Assembly: GCF_014652855.1 (NCBI RefSeq)
Contig: NZ_BMZP01000004.1
Location: forward strand, 61,235-125,234
Direction of reading: 5' to 3'
Origin: Novosphingobium pokkalii
Lineage (GTDB): Bacteria; Pseudomonadota; Alphaproteobacteria; Sphingomonadales; Sphingomonadaceae
DNA: 64,000 nucleotides
The position numbers and the translations under genes are program-made. The notes below the pieces were generated by a model. It was not told the DNA's origin. It did no database searches and saw only the letters and a program-made list of their open reading frames with translations. Positions 37,012 to 45,441 of this stretch are shown here, in pieces. The first letter of the stretch is position 1; the number at the start of each line of letters is the position of its first letter.

Positions 37012-40000
37012 GCGCCCAGCTCCGCCAGAATGGCATTGCGCCGCGTGGGCCACAGCCCGGCGGCATGGAGCGCGGCAAAGCGCGCCTGCATCGCCGCCAG
37101 CGCCGCCGGGTTTTCCCGCGCCAGGAACGCGCGCACCGCCTCTGTCCCCAGCGTGGCGTGGTAATAGAGATCGAAAAGATGCGCCGGCACGCTGCCGGGC
37201 GCGAGATGGGCAAAGGCGCCGAGGTGATCGAGCATGGCCGAAAGCTCTGCCCCGCCGCGAAAGCCATGGCGCATCATGCCCGCGATCCAGCCGGGATGGG
37301 CCGCGCGGGCACGCACCACGCGGGCCAGCTCCTCGCCCAGCGGCCGCGCCACCGGCCGCGCGGGATCGCGGTTGTCGAGGTGATAGAGCGCGGCCTGCGC
37401 GCTCCCACCGGCAACTGCCTGCGCGGCGGCAAAGCCGGCTTCGTGCGTGGCATGGTCGGCGCCGAGCAGCAGGTCGGTCTCGGGCAGATCCTGCGCATGG
37501 ACAAAGGCCTGCGCCGCCGCCACGCGGGCGCGCAGGCCAGCGGCATCGTCTTGCGGCGTTGTGGCGTCGAGCGCGTGGGACGAGGCGGCCAGCCAGGCCT
37601 CGCCCGCCGCGCGGCGGCTTTCGGCGCCATAGCGTTCCGCCGCCGCGCCGATGCCCGCGCCATAGCGGCCCGGCCCCGGCCCATAGACGCGCGGGGCCGG
37701 CGCCTGCCCGGCAAAGGGATTCCATTCGGGCGGCTCGTCCCGCCCGCACAGCGCGCGCACCGCCTGGCCGAACAGCACCGGCAGCATCGGAAAGGCATCG
37801 CGCAGCAGGCCCGAAACCCGCAGCGTGACATCCAGGCGCGGATGGTCGAGCCGGGCCAGCGGCAGGATTTCGACGCCGGTCACCCGCTCGCTGCCCGCGT
37901 CCCACACTGGGGCGGCGCCCAGCAGGTGCAACGCCATGGCAAAGTCCTCGCCCGCCGTGCGCATCGTCGCCGAACCCCACAGGTCCACCACCAGCGTGCG
38001 GGGATAGTCGCCATGATCCTGCAAGTGGCGGCGCACCAGTTCCTGCGCCAGCACCACCCCTTGCGCATGGGCGGCGCGGCTCGGCACGGCGCGCGGATCG
38101 ATGGCATAGAGATTGCGCCCGGTGGGCAGCACGTCGGCCCGCCCGCGCCAGGGCGAACCGGCCGGGCCAGCTGCCACCCTTTGTCCCGCCAGCGCGGCCA
38201 GCAGCCCGTCGCGCTCCGCCGTCCCTTGCGCGCCGCGCCCGAACACGTGGAGGCCATCGCCATACTGGCTGTCTTTCACGTCGCAGACAAAGCGATCGAT
38301 CCGGGCAATCGCCTCGGCTGCGCTGGCTGCGGGATCGAGGCCCAGTTCCGCCTCCAGCCCAAGCGCCTGCGCCTCGGCCCGGATTGCCTTGACCAGCCGG
38401 TCGCGCCGCGCCGGATCGAGGCCAACGGCGCCGGAAAACTCGTCGAGCAGGGCCTCCAGCGTGTGTAGCCCGGCGCCGCCTTGCGCGCGGCGCAGCGGCG
38501 GCGGCAGATGGCCCAGCGTGACCGCGCCGATCCGCCGCCGGGCCTGCGCGGCTTCTCCCGGATCGTTGACGATGAACGGATAGACCACCGGCAGCGCCCC
38601 GGTCAGCGCCTCGGGCCAGCAGGCCGCAGACAGCGCCACGGCCTTGCCCGGCAGCCATTCCAGCGTGCCGTGGGCGCCCACATGGACCAGCGCATCGGTC
38701 TTCTGCGCGCGCAGCCACAGGTAGAACGCGACATAGCCATGGCGCGGGCAGCGCGACAGGTCGTGATAGGCTTCGTCGCGCTGCGCCCGTTCGCCGCGCT
38801 CGGGTTGCAGCGCCACCAGCGCCCGGCCACAGCGCAGCGCGGCAAAGTGGAACGCGCCATCGCGGCAGGCTGGATCGCTTTCGGGCGCGCCCCAGGCTTG
38901 CGCCAGATCATCCTGCAAGGCAGTGGGCAACTGCGTCAGGGCGGCGCGGTAGGCGGTGAGCGGCCAGGCCAGGGTTTCGGCCGCCAGTCGCCGCGCCAGA
39001 TCATCGGGCGGCGTCACGGCATAGCCCGCCCCGGCCAGATCGGACAGGATCGCCTGCGTCGAGGCCAGGGCATCGAGGCCAACGGCATGGGCCATCGCCT
39101 CGGCCTTGCCGGGATAGGTCGAAAGCACCAGCGCCACGGTTCGCTTGGCCACAGGGCGGCGGGCCAGCGCGATCCAGCCCTGCACCCGCGCGACGATTGC
39201 GGCAATGCGATCGGCATCGGGGGCGTGGACCTGACGGGCAAAACCCAGCGCCGCATCCTGCGCGCAGGGCTGCTTGAAACTGGCGACGCCGGCCATGATG
39301 CGCCCGTCGATCTCCGGCAGGACCACGTGCATGGCAAGGTCTGCCGGCGAAAGCCCGCGCGCAGAGGCGGCCCAGCCCTCACGCGGCGCGGTGGCCAGGG
39401 CCACCTGGAACACCGGCGCGCCGGTGGCATCGAGCGGGGTGTGCCCGGCATCGTCCCGCGCGGAAAAGGCCGTGGCATTGATGATCGCGGCGGGGCGCCA
39501 GTGGTTTAACGCCGCCTCTGCCACGCGGCGCGACTGCGGTTCTTTCAATGACGTTACGTAAAGCCCGTGCGCCGCCAGACCAGCCGCTTCCAGTGCGGCG
39601 ATCAGTGCGGCAATGGCTGCGCAATCCTGCGCCGCCAGATAGGCGCGGTAAAAGACTACGGCCACCAGCGGCCGGGCCGGATCGGGCCGCAATGCCAGCG
39701 GGTCGCCCGCGCCCGCCTGTGGATGCCAGGCGCCGGCCATGGGTAGCGGTACAATGTCTGCGGCCAGATCCTCCGCCACCGGCAGCCCCCCCGCCCGCGC
39801 CAGCATGGCCAGCGCGGCGCAGGCCGCCTGCGGCCCGCCCGCGTCGCAGGCCTGCGCCAGCGCGGCGAGCGTGGCCGGCGGCAGGGTGGACGCTTCATCG
39901 AGCTGCGCGTCGGCCCGGCCATCAGCGGGCAGCACGGCCAAGGCGATGCCCCGCGCCCGCGCCAGCGCCGCCACCTGGGCCAGGCCATAGCGCCACCACG

Positions 40001-40292
40001 ATGCCCCGCCGATCAGGCGGATCAGGATCGCCCGCGCACCCTCGCCCGCCGCATCGAGCGTCTGTTCCACATAAGTATCGACCGAAAGCGGATGCTCCAG
40101 GGCGGCCAGGTTGGCCAGGCGCAGCGCCGGAAACGCCGGATCGCCCGCGCGCGCCAGATGCCACCCGGCGGCAAAGGCGGCCAGGTCGCTGTCGGAAAAC
40201 GACAGCACGACAAGCGGCGCGGGCGCCTGCCCCAGATCGCGGGGCAGCGCCGTTTCCTCCAGCCCGTGGCTTTCGCGGAACAGGACGTGCAT
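37008..40292 (-). CDS. cobN: aerobic cobaltochelatase large subunit CobN
   Basis: This is the porphyrin-binding subunit of the CobNST complex that inserts cobalt into hydrogenobyrinic acid a,c-diamide, related to magnesium chelatase H. The 1094-residue product shows '[20 protein letters not shown]', '[22 protein letters not shown]', '[13 protein letters not shown]' and '[18 protein letters not shown]'. It is somewhat shorter than the Pseudomonas denitrificans protein (about 1270). The ATPase partners CobS and CobT are not in this window. It begins 12 bp after cobW. Confidence 0.96.
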   Translation of the reverse strand: MHVLFRESHGLEETALPRDLGQAPAPLVVLSFSDSDLAAFAAGWHLARAGDPAFPALRLANLAALEHPLSVDTYVEQTLDAAGEGARAILIRLIGGASWWRYGLAQVAALARARGIALAVLPADGRADAQLDEASTLPPATLAALAQACDAGGPQAACAALAMLARAGGLPVAEDLAADIVPLPMAGAWHPQAGAGDPLALRPDPARPLVAVVFYRAYLAAQDCAAIAALIAALEAAGLAAHGLYVTSLKEPQSRRVAEAALNHWRPAAIINATAFSARDDAGHTPLDATGAPVFQVALATAPREGWAASARGLSPADLAMHVVLPEIDGRIMAGVASFKQPCAQDAALGFARQVHAPDADRIAAIVARVQGWIALARRPVAKRTVALVLSTYPGKAEAMAHAVGLDALASTQAILSDLAGAGYAVTPPDDLARRLAAETLAWPLTAYRAALTQLPTALQDDLAQAWGAPESDPACRDGAFHFAALRCGRALVALQPERGERAQRDEAYHDLSRCPRHGYVAFYLWLRAQKTDALVHVGAHGTLEWLPGKAVALSAACWPEALTGALPVVYPFIVNDPGEAAQARRRIGAVTLGHLPPPLRRAQGGAGLHTLEALLDEFSGAVGLDPARRDRLVKAIRAEAQALGLEAELGLDPAASAAEAIARIDRFVCDVKDSQYGDGLHVFGRGAQGTAERDGLLAALAGQRVAAGPAGSPWRGRADVLPTGRNLYAIDPRAVPSRAAHAQGVVLAQELVRRHLQDHGDYPRTLVVDLWGSATMRTAGEDFAMALHLLGAAPVWDAGSERVTGVEILPLARLDHPRLDVTLRVSGLLRDAFPMLPVLFGQAVRALCGRDEPPEWNPFAGQAPAPRVYGPGPGRYGAGIGAAAERYGAESRRAAGEAWLAASSHALDATTPQDDAAGLRARVAAAQAFVHAQDLPETDLLLGADHATHEAGFAAAQAVAGGSAQAALYHLDNRDPARPVARPLGEELARVVRARAAHPGWIAGMMRHGFRGGAELSAMLDHLGAFAHLAPGSVPAHLFDLYYHATLGTEAVRAFLARENPAALAAMQARFAALHAAGLWPTRRNAILAELGA

Positions 40293-40304
40293 GGGTGGCA
40301 GGCC

Positions 40305-41342
40305 TCAGGCGGCCAGCACCGCCCGGATCGTCTGCGGCTCCAGCCGTTCGCGCTCGGCAATCGCCACCAACTGCCCGGCGCGCGGTTCGCCGGGGCGCCA
40401 GGGGCGGTCATACTGGTGGCGCACCCGCGCGCCCACCGCCTGGACCAGCAGGCGCATCGGCTTGCCCGCCACGGCAACGTGGCCTTTCACCCGCAGCACG
40501 CCATGCTCGCGCGCCAGCCGCTCGATCCGCGCGGCAAGCTCTGCCGGATCGGCAATCTCGCCCAGCGGCACCACCGTGCTGGCAAAGTCGTCATGCTCGT
40601 GATCGTCGGCGCCATCGTGGTGCGAGGGGCGCGCGGCAATGTCGTCTTCCGCCGCCGCGTTCAGCCCCAGGATCACGCGCGGATCGGCGGCGCCTTCGGC
40701 CAGTTCGACGATCGGCACCGCGCGCGGGGAAGTCTGCGCGATCACCGCGCGCGCCTGCGCCAGCCCCGCCGCGCCGGCCAGGTCGCCCTTGGTCAGCAGC
40801 ACCATGTCGGCACAGGCCAACTGGTCTTCAAACACTTCGGCCAGCGGGGTTTCATGGTCGATGCCCGGATCGGCCGCGCGCTGCGCCTCCAGCGCGGCGA
40901 GATCGGGAGCGAAGCGGCCCGCCGCCACCGCTTCGGCATCGGCCAGCGCCAGCACGCCATCCACGGTGATGCGGCTGCGGATCGCGGGCCAGTCGAACGC
41001 CTTGAGCAGCGGCTTGGGCAAGGCCAGGCCAGAGGTTTCGATCAGAATGTGATCGGGCCGGGGATCGAGCGCGAGCAGGCGCTCGACCGTGGGAATGAAA
41101 TCGTCGGCCACGGTGCAGCAGATGCAGCCATTGGCCAGTTCGACGATGTTGTCGGCCGGGCAATCGGGAATGGCACAGGATTTCAGGATATCGCCATCCA
41201 CGCCCAGGGTGCCGAATTCGTTGACCACCACGGCCAGCCGGCGCCCGCCGGCGTGGCGGATGAGGTGGCTGATCAGCGTGGTCTTTCCCGCGCCGAGAAA
41301 GCCGGTCACGATAGTGACGGGCACTTTTGCCAGATCCGGCAT
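40305..41342 (-). CDS. cobW: CobW-type GTPase metallochaperone
   Basis: This G3E-family GTPase is thought to deliver cobalt for cobalamin synthesis. The 345-residue product has the P-loop 'GFLGAGKTT' (about 14-22), the metal motif CICC (about 73-76), a His/Asp-rich stretch at about 241-252 ('HHDGADDHEHDD') and a C-terminal CobW_C domain. A GGAAGG lies upstream of the ATG. It is the first gene after the cobalamin riboswitch at 41545-41754, so the whole operon is likely repressed by cobalamin through this leader. Confidence 0.95.
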   Translation of the reverse strand: MPDLAKVPVTIVTGFLGAGKTTLISHLIRHAGGRRLAVVVNEFGTLGVDGDILKSCAIPDCPADNIVELANGCICCTVADDFIPTVERLLALDPRPDHILIETSGLALPKPLLKAFDWPAIRSRITVDGVLALADAEAVAAGRFAPDLAALEAQRAADPGIDHETPLAEVFEDQLACADMVLLTKGDLAGAAGLAQARAVIAQTSPRAVPIVELAEGAADPRVILGLNAAAEDDIAARPSHHDGADDHEHDDFASTVVPLGEIADPAELAARIERLAREHGVLRVKGHVAVAGKPMRLLVQAVGARVRHQYDRPWRPGEPRAGQLVAIAERERLEPQTIRAVLAA

Positions 41343-41502
41343 GCACAAAACCCTTCCGCGCGCCGAGCGACGGACACGCGGCAGGGCTTCACCGGACACG
41401 ATCCGGCCGGGCGCGCGGCAGCGGGCCGGCGCACGAGGCGCCCACCACAACGCGACCCGTGCAGCCCCAGCCGCACAAGTCTTCGTCGCCCAGACGGAAG
41501 TG

Positions 41503-41520
41503 TTACCGTGCCCGGACCAT
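41503..41520 (-). other. possible 5-codon leader ORF
   Basis: Directly downstream of the riboswitch, AGGGG is followed by ATG GTC CGG GCA CGG TAA on the minus strand. The equivalent place in the second leader also has AGGGG-ATG, but that frame stays open. It may be chance. Confidence 0.2.
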
Positions 41521-41544
41521 CCCCTGGATCAAGGCAAGAGCGAC

Positions 41545-41754
41545 CAGTGCGCCGGCAGGTCTCCTGGCTCGTGGGTCAGGGCTTGATGCACGCCTTCCCA
41601 GGTTCGCTGTGGAACCCAGTGGCCATCCCCGCCGAAACGGGGATCGGTGCATCGCGCTCGCCACTTACAGTTGCAGGGACAGCTACGGATTTGGGGCCAG
41701 GCCCCGCACCGTATTCCCGATTAAGCCCCTCTCGGGGCACCGACGCGATCTTTG
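41545..41754 (-). promoter_or_regulatory. cobalamin riboswitch upstream of cobW
   Basis: On the minus strand the conserved order is visible: GGTGCC at the 5' side, CTGCAACTGTAAGTGG in the core, a GCCACTG element, and the B12 box GCCAGGAGACCTGCC (plus-strand 41554-41569). About 200 nt separate the B12 box from the cobW ATG. No hairpin with a U-tract is evident there, so whether control is by transcription or translation is unclear. Confidence 0.93.
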
Positions 41755-41789
41755 CGAAACGCAAGGCCGAGGCCTGCGCTTCGCGACCG

Positions 41790-41818
41790 GGTGTAGCCGA
41801 GTTCCCCGGCCAAGCCAA
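41790..41818 (-). promoter_or_regulatory. possible promoter of the cobW riboswitch leader
   Basis: On the minus strand TTGGCT and TACACC are separated by 17 bp, about 35 bp upstream of the riboswitch 5' end. The boxes are weak matches to the sigma-70 consensus, so this is tentative. Confidence 0.3.
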
Positions 41819-41830
41819 CCGGTCTTGGCA

Positions 41831-42919
41831 TCAAGCCGCGCGCACCACGTCGATTTCATCGAGCCGCTGCCAGCGATAGATCGCCGCGCTGGCCAGCCAG
41901 CAGACCACGAACAGGCCGATGATGGCAAAGCCCAGGTTGTTGAAATTTCCGGCAAGATCGGCCGCCAGCCGCCACGGCGCACCATGCAGGCCCAGCTTGC
42001 CGCCGATCAGCGCGGCCGCCTCGATCCCACCGATCACGATCGCCACCAGCGCCGAAACCAGCGTGATCGTGATGTTGTAATAGAGCTTGCGGATCGGCTT
42101 GACGAAAGCCCACTCATAGGCGCCGAGCATGACCACGCCGTCGATGGTGTCGACCAGCGCCATGCCTGCGGCAAACAGCGCGGGCAGCACCAGCACCGTG
42201 CCCAGCGCCAGGCCATTGGCGGCCTGGCTGGCGGAAAGGCCGAGCAGCGCCACTTCGGTGGCAGTGTCGAACCCCAGCCCGAACAGGAAACCCAGCGGCG
42301 CCATGTGCCACGCGCGCGTGACCAGGCGGAACATCGGCCGGAACAGCCGCGCCAGCAGCCCCCGGCCGGACAGCAGCAGGTCGAGATCCTCCTCTACATA
42401 GGCGCCCCCGGCGCGCACATGGGCAAAGGTGCGCCACACCCCGCGCAGGATGACGAGGTTCATGGTGGCGATGGCAAACAGGAACAGCGCCGAAACGGTG
42501 GTGGCGATGATCCCGCCCACCTCGCGAAAGGCGTCGAAGCCGGCGAGCGCGGTGGCGGTCAGCGCCACCACGATCGAGGCGATGGCGATGATCGTGGCGT
42601 GGCCCACGGCAAACCACAGGCCCACGGCAATCGGCCGCTGGCCCTGCTGCATCAGCTTGCGCGTGACATTGTCGATCGCGGCGATGTGATCGGCATCGAC
42701 CGCATGGCGCAGGCCCAGCCCCCAGGCGAGGACGGCCGTGCCCAGCATGAGCGGCTGGGCATGGAACAGCGCTAGCGCCCAGAGCCAGACGAGCGCATTG
42801 GCGACGACCAGCGCAGACAGCAGCACGGCAATGCGGCGGCGCAGGGACGGTTTGGGCAAGGAAGACGCGCGCACGGCATCAGGCGCCCGCAAACGGGCGA
42901 AACGGAAGAGAAAAGACAC
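41831..42919 (-). CDS. NiCoT-family cobalt/nickel transporter
   Basis: This is a HoxN/NixA-type permease with about eight membrane segments. The signature 'GLRHAVDADHIAAIDN' in the second helix binds the metal, and 'GFLFGLGFDTATEVALLG' is the second family mark. A cobalamin riboswitch upstream and the adjacent cob operon suggest cobalt as substrate. The start is uncertain. I use the GTG at 42919; the frame is open back to 43078, and an AGGGG-ATG at 43051 just after the riboswitch is in the same frame. Confidence 0.92.
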   Translation of the reverse strand: MSFLFRFARLRAPDAVRASSLPKPSLRRRIAVLLSALVVANALVWLWALALFHAQPLMLGTAVLAWGLGLRHAVDADHIAAIDNVTRKLMQQGQRPIAVGLWFAVGHATIIAIASIVVALTATALAGFDAFREVGGIIATTVSALFLFAIATMNLVILRGVWRTFAHVRAGGAYVEEDLDLLLSGRGLLARLFRPMFRLVTRAWHMAPLGFLFGLGFDTATEVALLGLSASQAANGLALGTVLVLPALFAAGMALVDTIDGVVMLGAYEWAFVKPIRKLYYNITITLVSALVAIVIGGIEAAALIGGKLGLHGAPWRLAADLAGNFNNLGFAIIGLFVVCWLASAAIYRWQRLDEIDVVRAA

Positions 42920-43077
42920 CAGAAGACAGACTCCGGCCAGGGTTGCGACCCGGTCGGCACCCGGCCTTGGCGCGCGCCACAGGGCGCCCGCGCGCAGCCC
43001 TGCGCCGGCCAAACGGCGTCGCTCTGACGGAACGAACCGTGCCACGGCCATCCCCTGGACCAAGGCATGAGCGACCA

Positions 43078-43301
43078 TGCGCCGGCCGGTCTCCTGGCTT
43101 GCGGGTCAGGGCTTGATGCATGCCTTCCCAGGCCTCGCCCGCTTCGGCGTCCGGCCCAGTGGCTGCCCTCCCCGCCGATGCCGGGGAAAGCGCTATGCAT
43201 CGCGCTCGCCGCTTACAGTTGCAGGGACAGCCGCGGCCTTGGGGCCAAGGCCCCGCACCGCATTCCCGATTGAGCCCTCTCGGGCACCGGCGCGATCTTT
43301 G
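43078..43301 (-). promoter_or_regulatory. cobalamin riboswitch upstream of NiCoT transporter
   Basis: This is a second riboswitch with the same element order as the one before cobW: GGTGCC, CTGCAACTGTAAGCGG, GCCACTG, and the B12 box GCCAGGAGACCGGCC (plus-strand 43084-43099). It is closely similar to the first leader throughout, including a conserved 30-nt block beyond the B12 box (43048-43077 compared with 41518-41546). It should repress the transporter when cobalamin is plentiful. Confidence 0.93.
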
Positions 43302-43330
43302 CCCGGCGAAACCTCCGCCCGGCCCCCAAG

Positions 43331-43358
43331 GCATAACCAGACACCCGCGCCCACGCAA
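43331..43358 (-). promoter_or_regulatory. possible promoter of the NiCoT riboswitch leader
   Basis: On the minus strand TTGCGT and TTATGC are separated by 16 bp, about 30 bp upstream of the riboswitch. This is a moderate sigma-70-like match in the right place. Confidence 0.35.
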
Positions 43359-43452
43359 CGGGCTTGGCAAGTGCGCGCGCCTTGCCAGCCTGCCAGCAGC
43401 GGCTATGCTGCCAGGCCGACAGGCATCAGCGCCTGTGCGGGAGGCTCTGGCC

Positions 43453-44451
43453 ATGACGTTCGCTGCACGTCTGCACCACCATCGCGGCGCACTGCGCTTC
43501 GCACCGTTCGTGGTGATCGGGCTTGCCATGCTTGCCGAACGCCTGCCCCTGGCGCAGCGCCATCCGGTCCTCGCCCTCGCGCTGCTGCTGTGGCTTGCCG
43601 CCGACAGCCTGCTGTTGGCCTGCGTGGCGACGACGGAAAGCCGTCGGCCCGGCGCCGGACAGATCGTGGCCCGCCTGGCCGGAGCCTGCGCGATCGTCAC
43701 GCTGGCCGCGCCACCGCCGCTGCAAGCCGTGCTGCGCGCCACGCCTGTCGTGCTGGCCGCAATGGGGCTGGTCGTGCTCGCCCATCTCGCCCTTGCGGCC
43801 AGCCGCGCGGTGCGTGGCTGGCACGACAGCCAGGGCGTAGCGCGGTGGGAGCGCGTGGCGGGACAATTCCTGCCGCTGCCCTTGGTGCGCTTTGCCCGGC
43901 TGGAACTCACGGTGCTGCACATGGCCCTGCTGCGCTGGGGCGGCCCGGCCGATGTGCCGCCCGGCGCGCGGGCCTTCGCCTATCACCGCCATCTCACGCC
44001 GATGGCCGCCACGCTGCTGGCGCTCTCGGCCATCGAAGTGGCTGTCTATCACGTCTTCCTCGGGCACTGGAGCCGCTGGGCCGCCGTGGCGATGTTCGTG
44101 CTCAGCGATCTCGGGTTGGTCTATCTGGTCGGGCTGGTGAAATCGTTCCGGTTCCGCCCCATCCTGCTGGACTCCGACGGCCTGCGCGTCCGCGCCGGTT
44201 TCCTGATCGACGTGGCCGTGCCCATCGACCGGATCGAGCGCGTGACAATGGCTGTGGACGGCGCGGAAATCCGCGATCCGGCAACGCTCAACGCCGCCCT
44301 GCTCGCCTGGCCCAATGTGGTTGTCCACCTCAACGCGCCGCTGCCCCATGGCCCGGCCTGGCGCCGTCGCATGTGCCTGCGCGTGGCATTCCGGCTGGAC
44401 GACCCCGAACCGCTCGTGCGCCTGCTGCGCTGGCGCCTGAATCAGCCCTGA
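43453..44451 (+). CDS. unknown multi-pass membrane protein
   Basis: I do not recognise the family. The 332-residue product has about six hydrophobic segments: two near the N-terminus (about 18-30 and 36-56), two around 70-115, and two around 195-245. A soluble C-terminal part of about 85 residues follows, containing 'DSDGLRVRAGFLIDVAVPIDRIERV', which resembles a small beta-rich PH-like domain as in other bacterial membrane proteins. GGGAGG lies 9 nt before the ATG. It is divergent from the transporter and ends 4 bp from the convergent MpaB-like gene. Confidence 0.75.
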   Translation: MTFAARLHHHRGALRFAPFVVIGLAMLAERLPLAQRHPVLALALLLWLAADSLLLACVATTESRRPGAGQIVARLAGACAIVTLAAPPPLQAVLRATPVVLAAMGLVVLAHLALAASRAVRGWHDSQGVARWERVAGQFLPLPLVRFARLELTVLHMALLRWGGPADVPPGARAFAYHRHLTPMAATLLALSAIEVAVYHVFLGHWSRWAAVAMFVLSDLGLVYLVGLVKSFRFRPILLDSDGLRVRAGFLIDVAVPIDRIERVTMAVDGAEIRDPATLNAALLAWPNVVVHLNAPLPHGPAWRRRMCLRVAFRLDDPEPLVRLLRWRLNQP

Positions 44452-44455
44452 GACG

Positions 44456-45340
44456 TCAACCCTGAGGCGGCGGATCGCGTCGCGCCGGGGCGAAGGCCCA
44501 TTGCAGGGTGCGGGCCATCGCCATGGCGCCGCCGCGCACCAGGGGCGTTGCCGGCAGCGGCAGGCGGCGGCCGTGCAGCGCCTGTGCCCAGGCAGGCATG
44601 AGATCGACCGCCGCCTGGAACAGCAGGTGCTGCGCCGGGGCCGCCGCGAGCGAGGGGGCTGGCTGCGACAGCACCATCCGGGCAACCCGGCGGGTGCGGG
44701 CATCGGCGCGCAGTTCGGGGCGGAACGTGGCGATCAGCGCATCGGCCTGCGCCCGCGTCTCTGGCACCGGATCGGCGCCCAGCCGGCGCGCCACCAGCGC
44801 CGCCTGCTGCATGTAGGCATCCTGATCGGCGCGCGACATGCCCGGTTCGCCATAGGCGATCCACGCATCGAGAAAGCCGATCGCCTCGCACACGTGAACC
44901 CAGGCGAGCAGATGCGGATCGTCGGCGCGATAGGGCGTGCCATCGGGCAATACGCCGCGCACATGCTCGTGCACGGCCCTGACCTTTTCAATCGCGGCAT
45001 CGGCCAGCGCGCGATCGGCATACGTGGTGACGGCAATGAACCGCGCGGTGCGGCGCAGGCGGCCCAGCATGTCCTGCCGGAACGCGCTGTGGTCCCACAC
45101 GCCCGCCAGCGCGGCCGGGTGCAGCATCTGCAACAGCAGGGCGGTAACCCCGCCGATCATCATCGTGGTGACATCGCCATGCACCCGCCAGATCACCGAA
45201 TCGGGCGCAAACAGCGCATTGGCCGAGCGCACCACGGGGCGTTCGCCTTTTCCCGGATCGTGGAACAGCGCCTGCACCCGCTCGACCAGCAGGCGCCGCA
45301 CCTGCGCGGCGGGATCGAAGCGAGGGAGGGTGCTGGCCAT
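44456..45340 (-). CDS. oxygenase MpaB family protein (DUF2236)
   Basis: This belongs to the MpaB/rubber-oxygenase-like family of heme-binding proteins. The 294-residue product shows 'DSVIWRVHGDVTTMMIGG', 'LLLQMLHPAALAGVWDHS', and 'VHEHVRGVLPDGTPYRADDPHLLAWVHV' spread over about residues 110-145. The histidines in these stretches are candidate heme ligands. The substrate is unknown. The ATG at 45340 is used. Confidence 0.87.
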   Translation of the reverse strand: MASTLPRFDPAAQVRRLLVERVQALFHDPGKGERPVVRSANALFAPDSVIWRVHGDVTTMMIGGVTALLLQMLHPAALAGVWDHSAFRQDMLGRLRRTARFIAVTTYADRALADAAIEKVRAVHEHVRGVLPDGTPYRADDPHLLAWVHVCEAIGFLDAWIAYGEPGMSRADQDAYMQQAALVARRLGADPVPETRAQADALIATFRPELRADARTRRVARMVLSQPAPSLAAAPAQHLLFQAAVDLMPAWAQALHGRRLPLPATPLVRGGAMAMARTLQWAFAPARRDPPPQG

Positions 45341-45441
45341 GCCCCACGATAACCCCAGGCACCCGCCCGGCGCCAGCGCCAAGGCCGCCGCCCGAAAGGG
45401 TATGTGTTGACGTCACGCCCAAGGAAGGCGAGTCAGGGGGC

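Larger units (their letters stand above)
42920..43452. other. intergenic region between NiCoT and membrane protein genes
   Basis: A gene-free stretch of about 530 bp between divergent genes. It holds the second cobalamin riboswitch (about 43078-43301), its likely promoter (43331-43358) and the riboswitch-to-transporter leader (42920-43077). The ribosome-binding site of the plus-strand membrane-protein gene lies at its right end. Confidence 0.7.
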
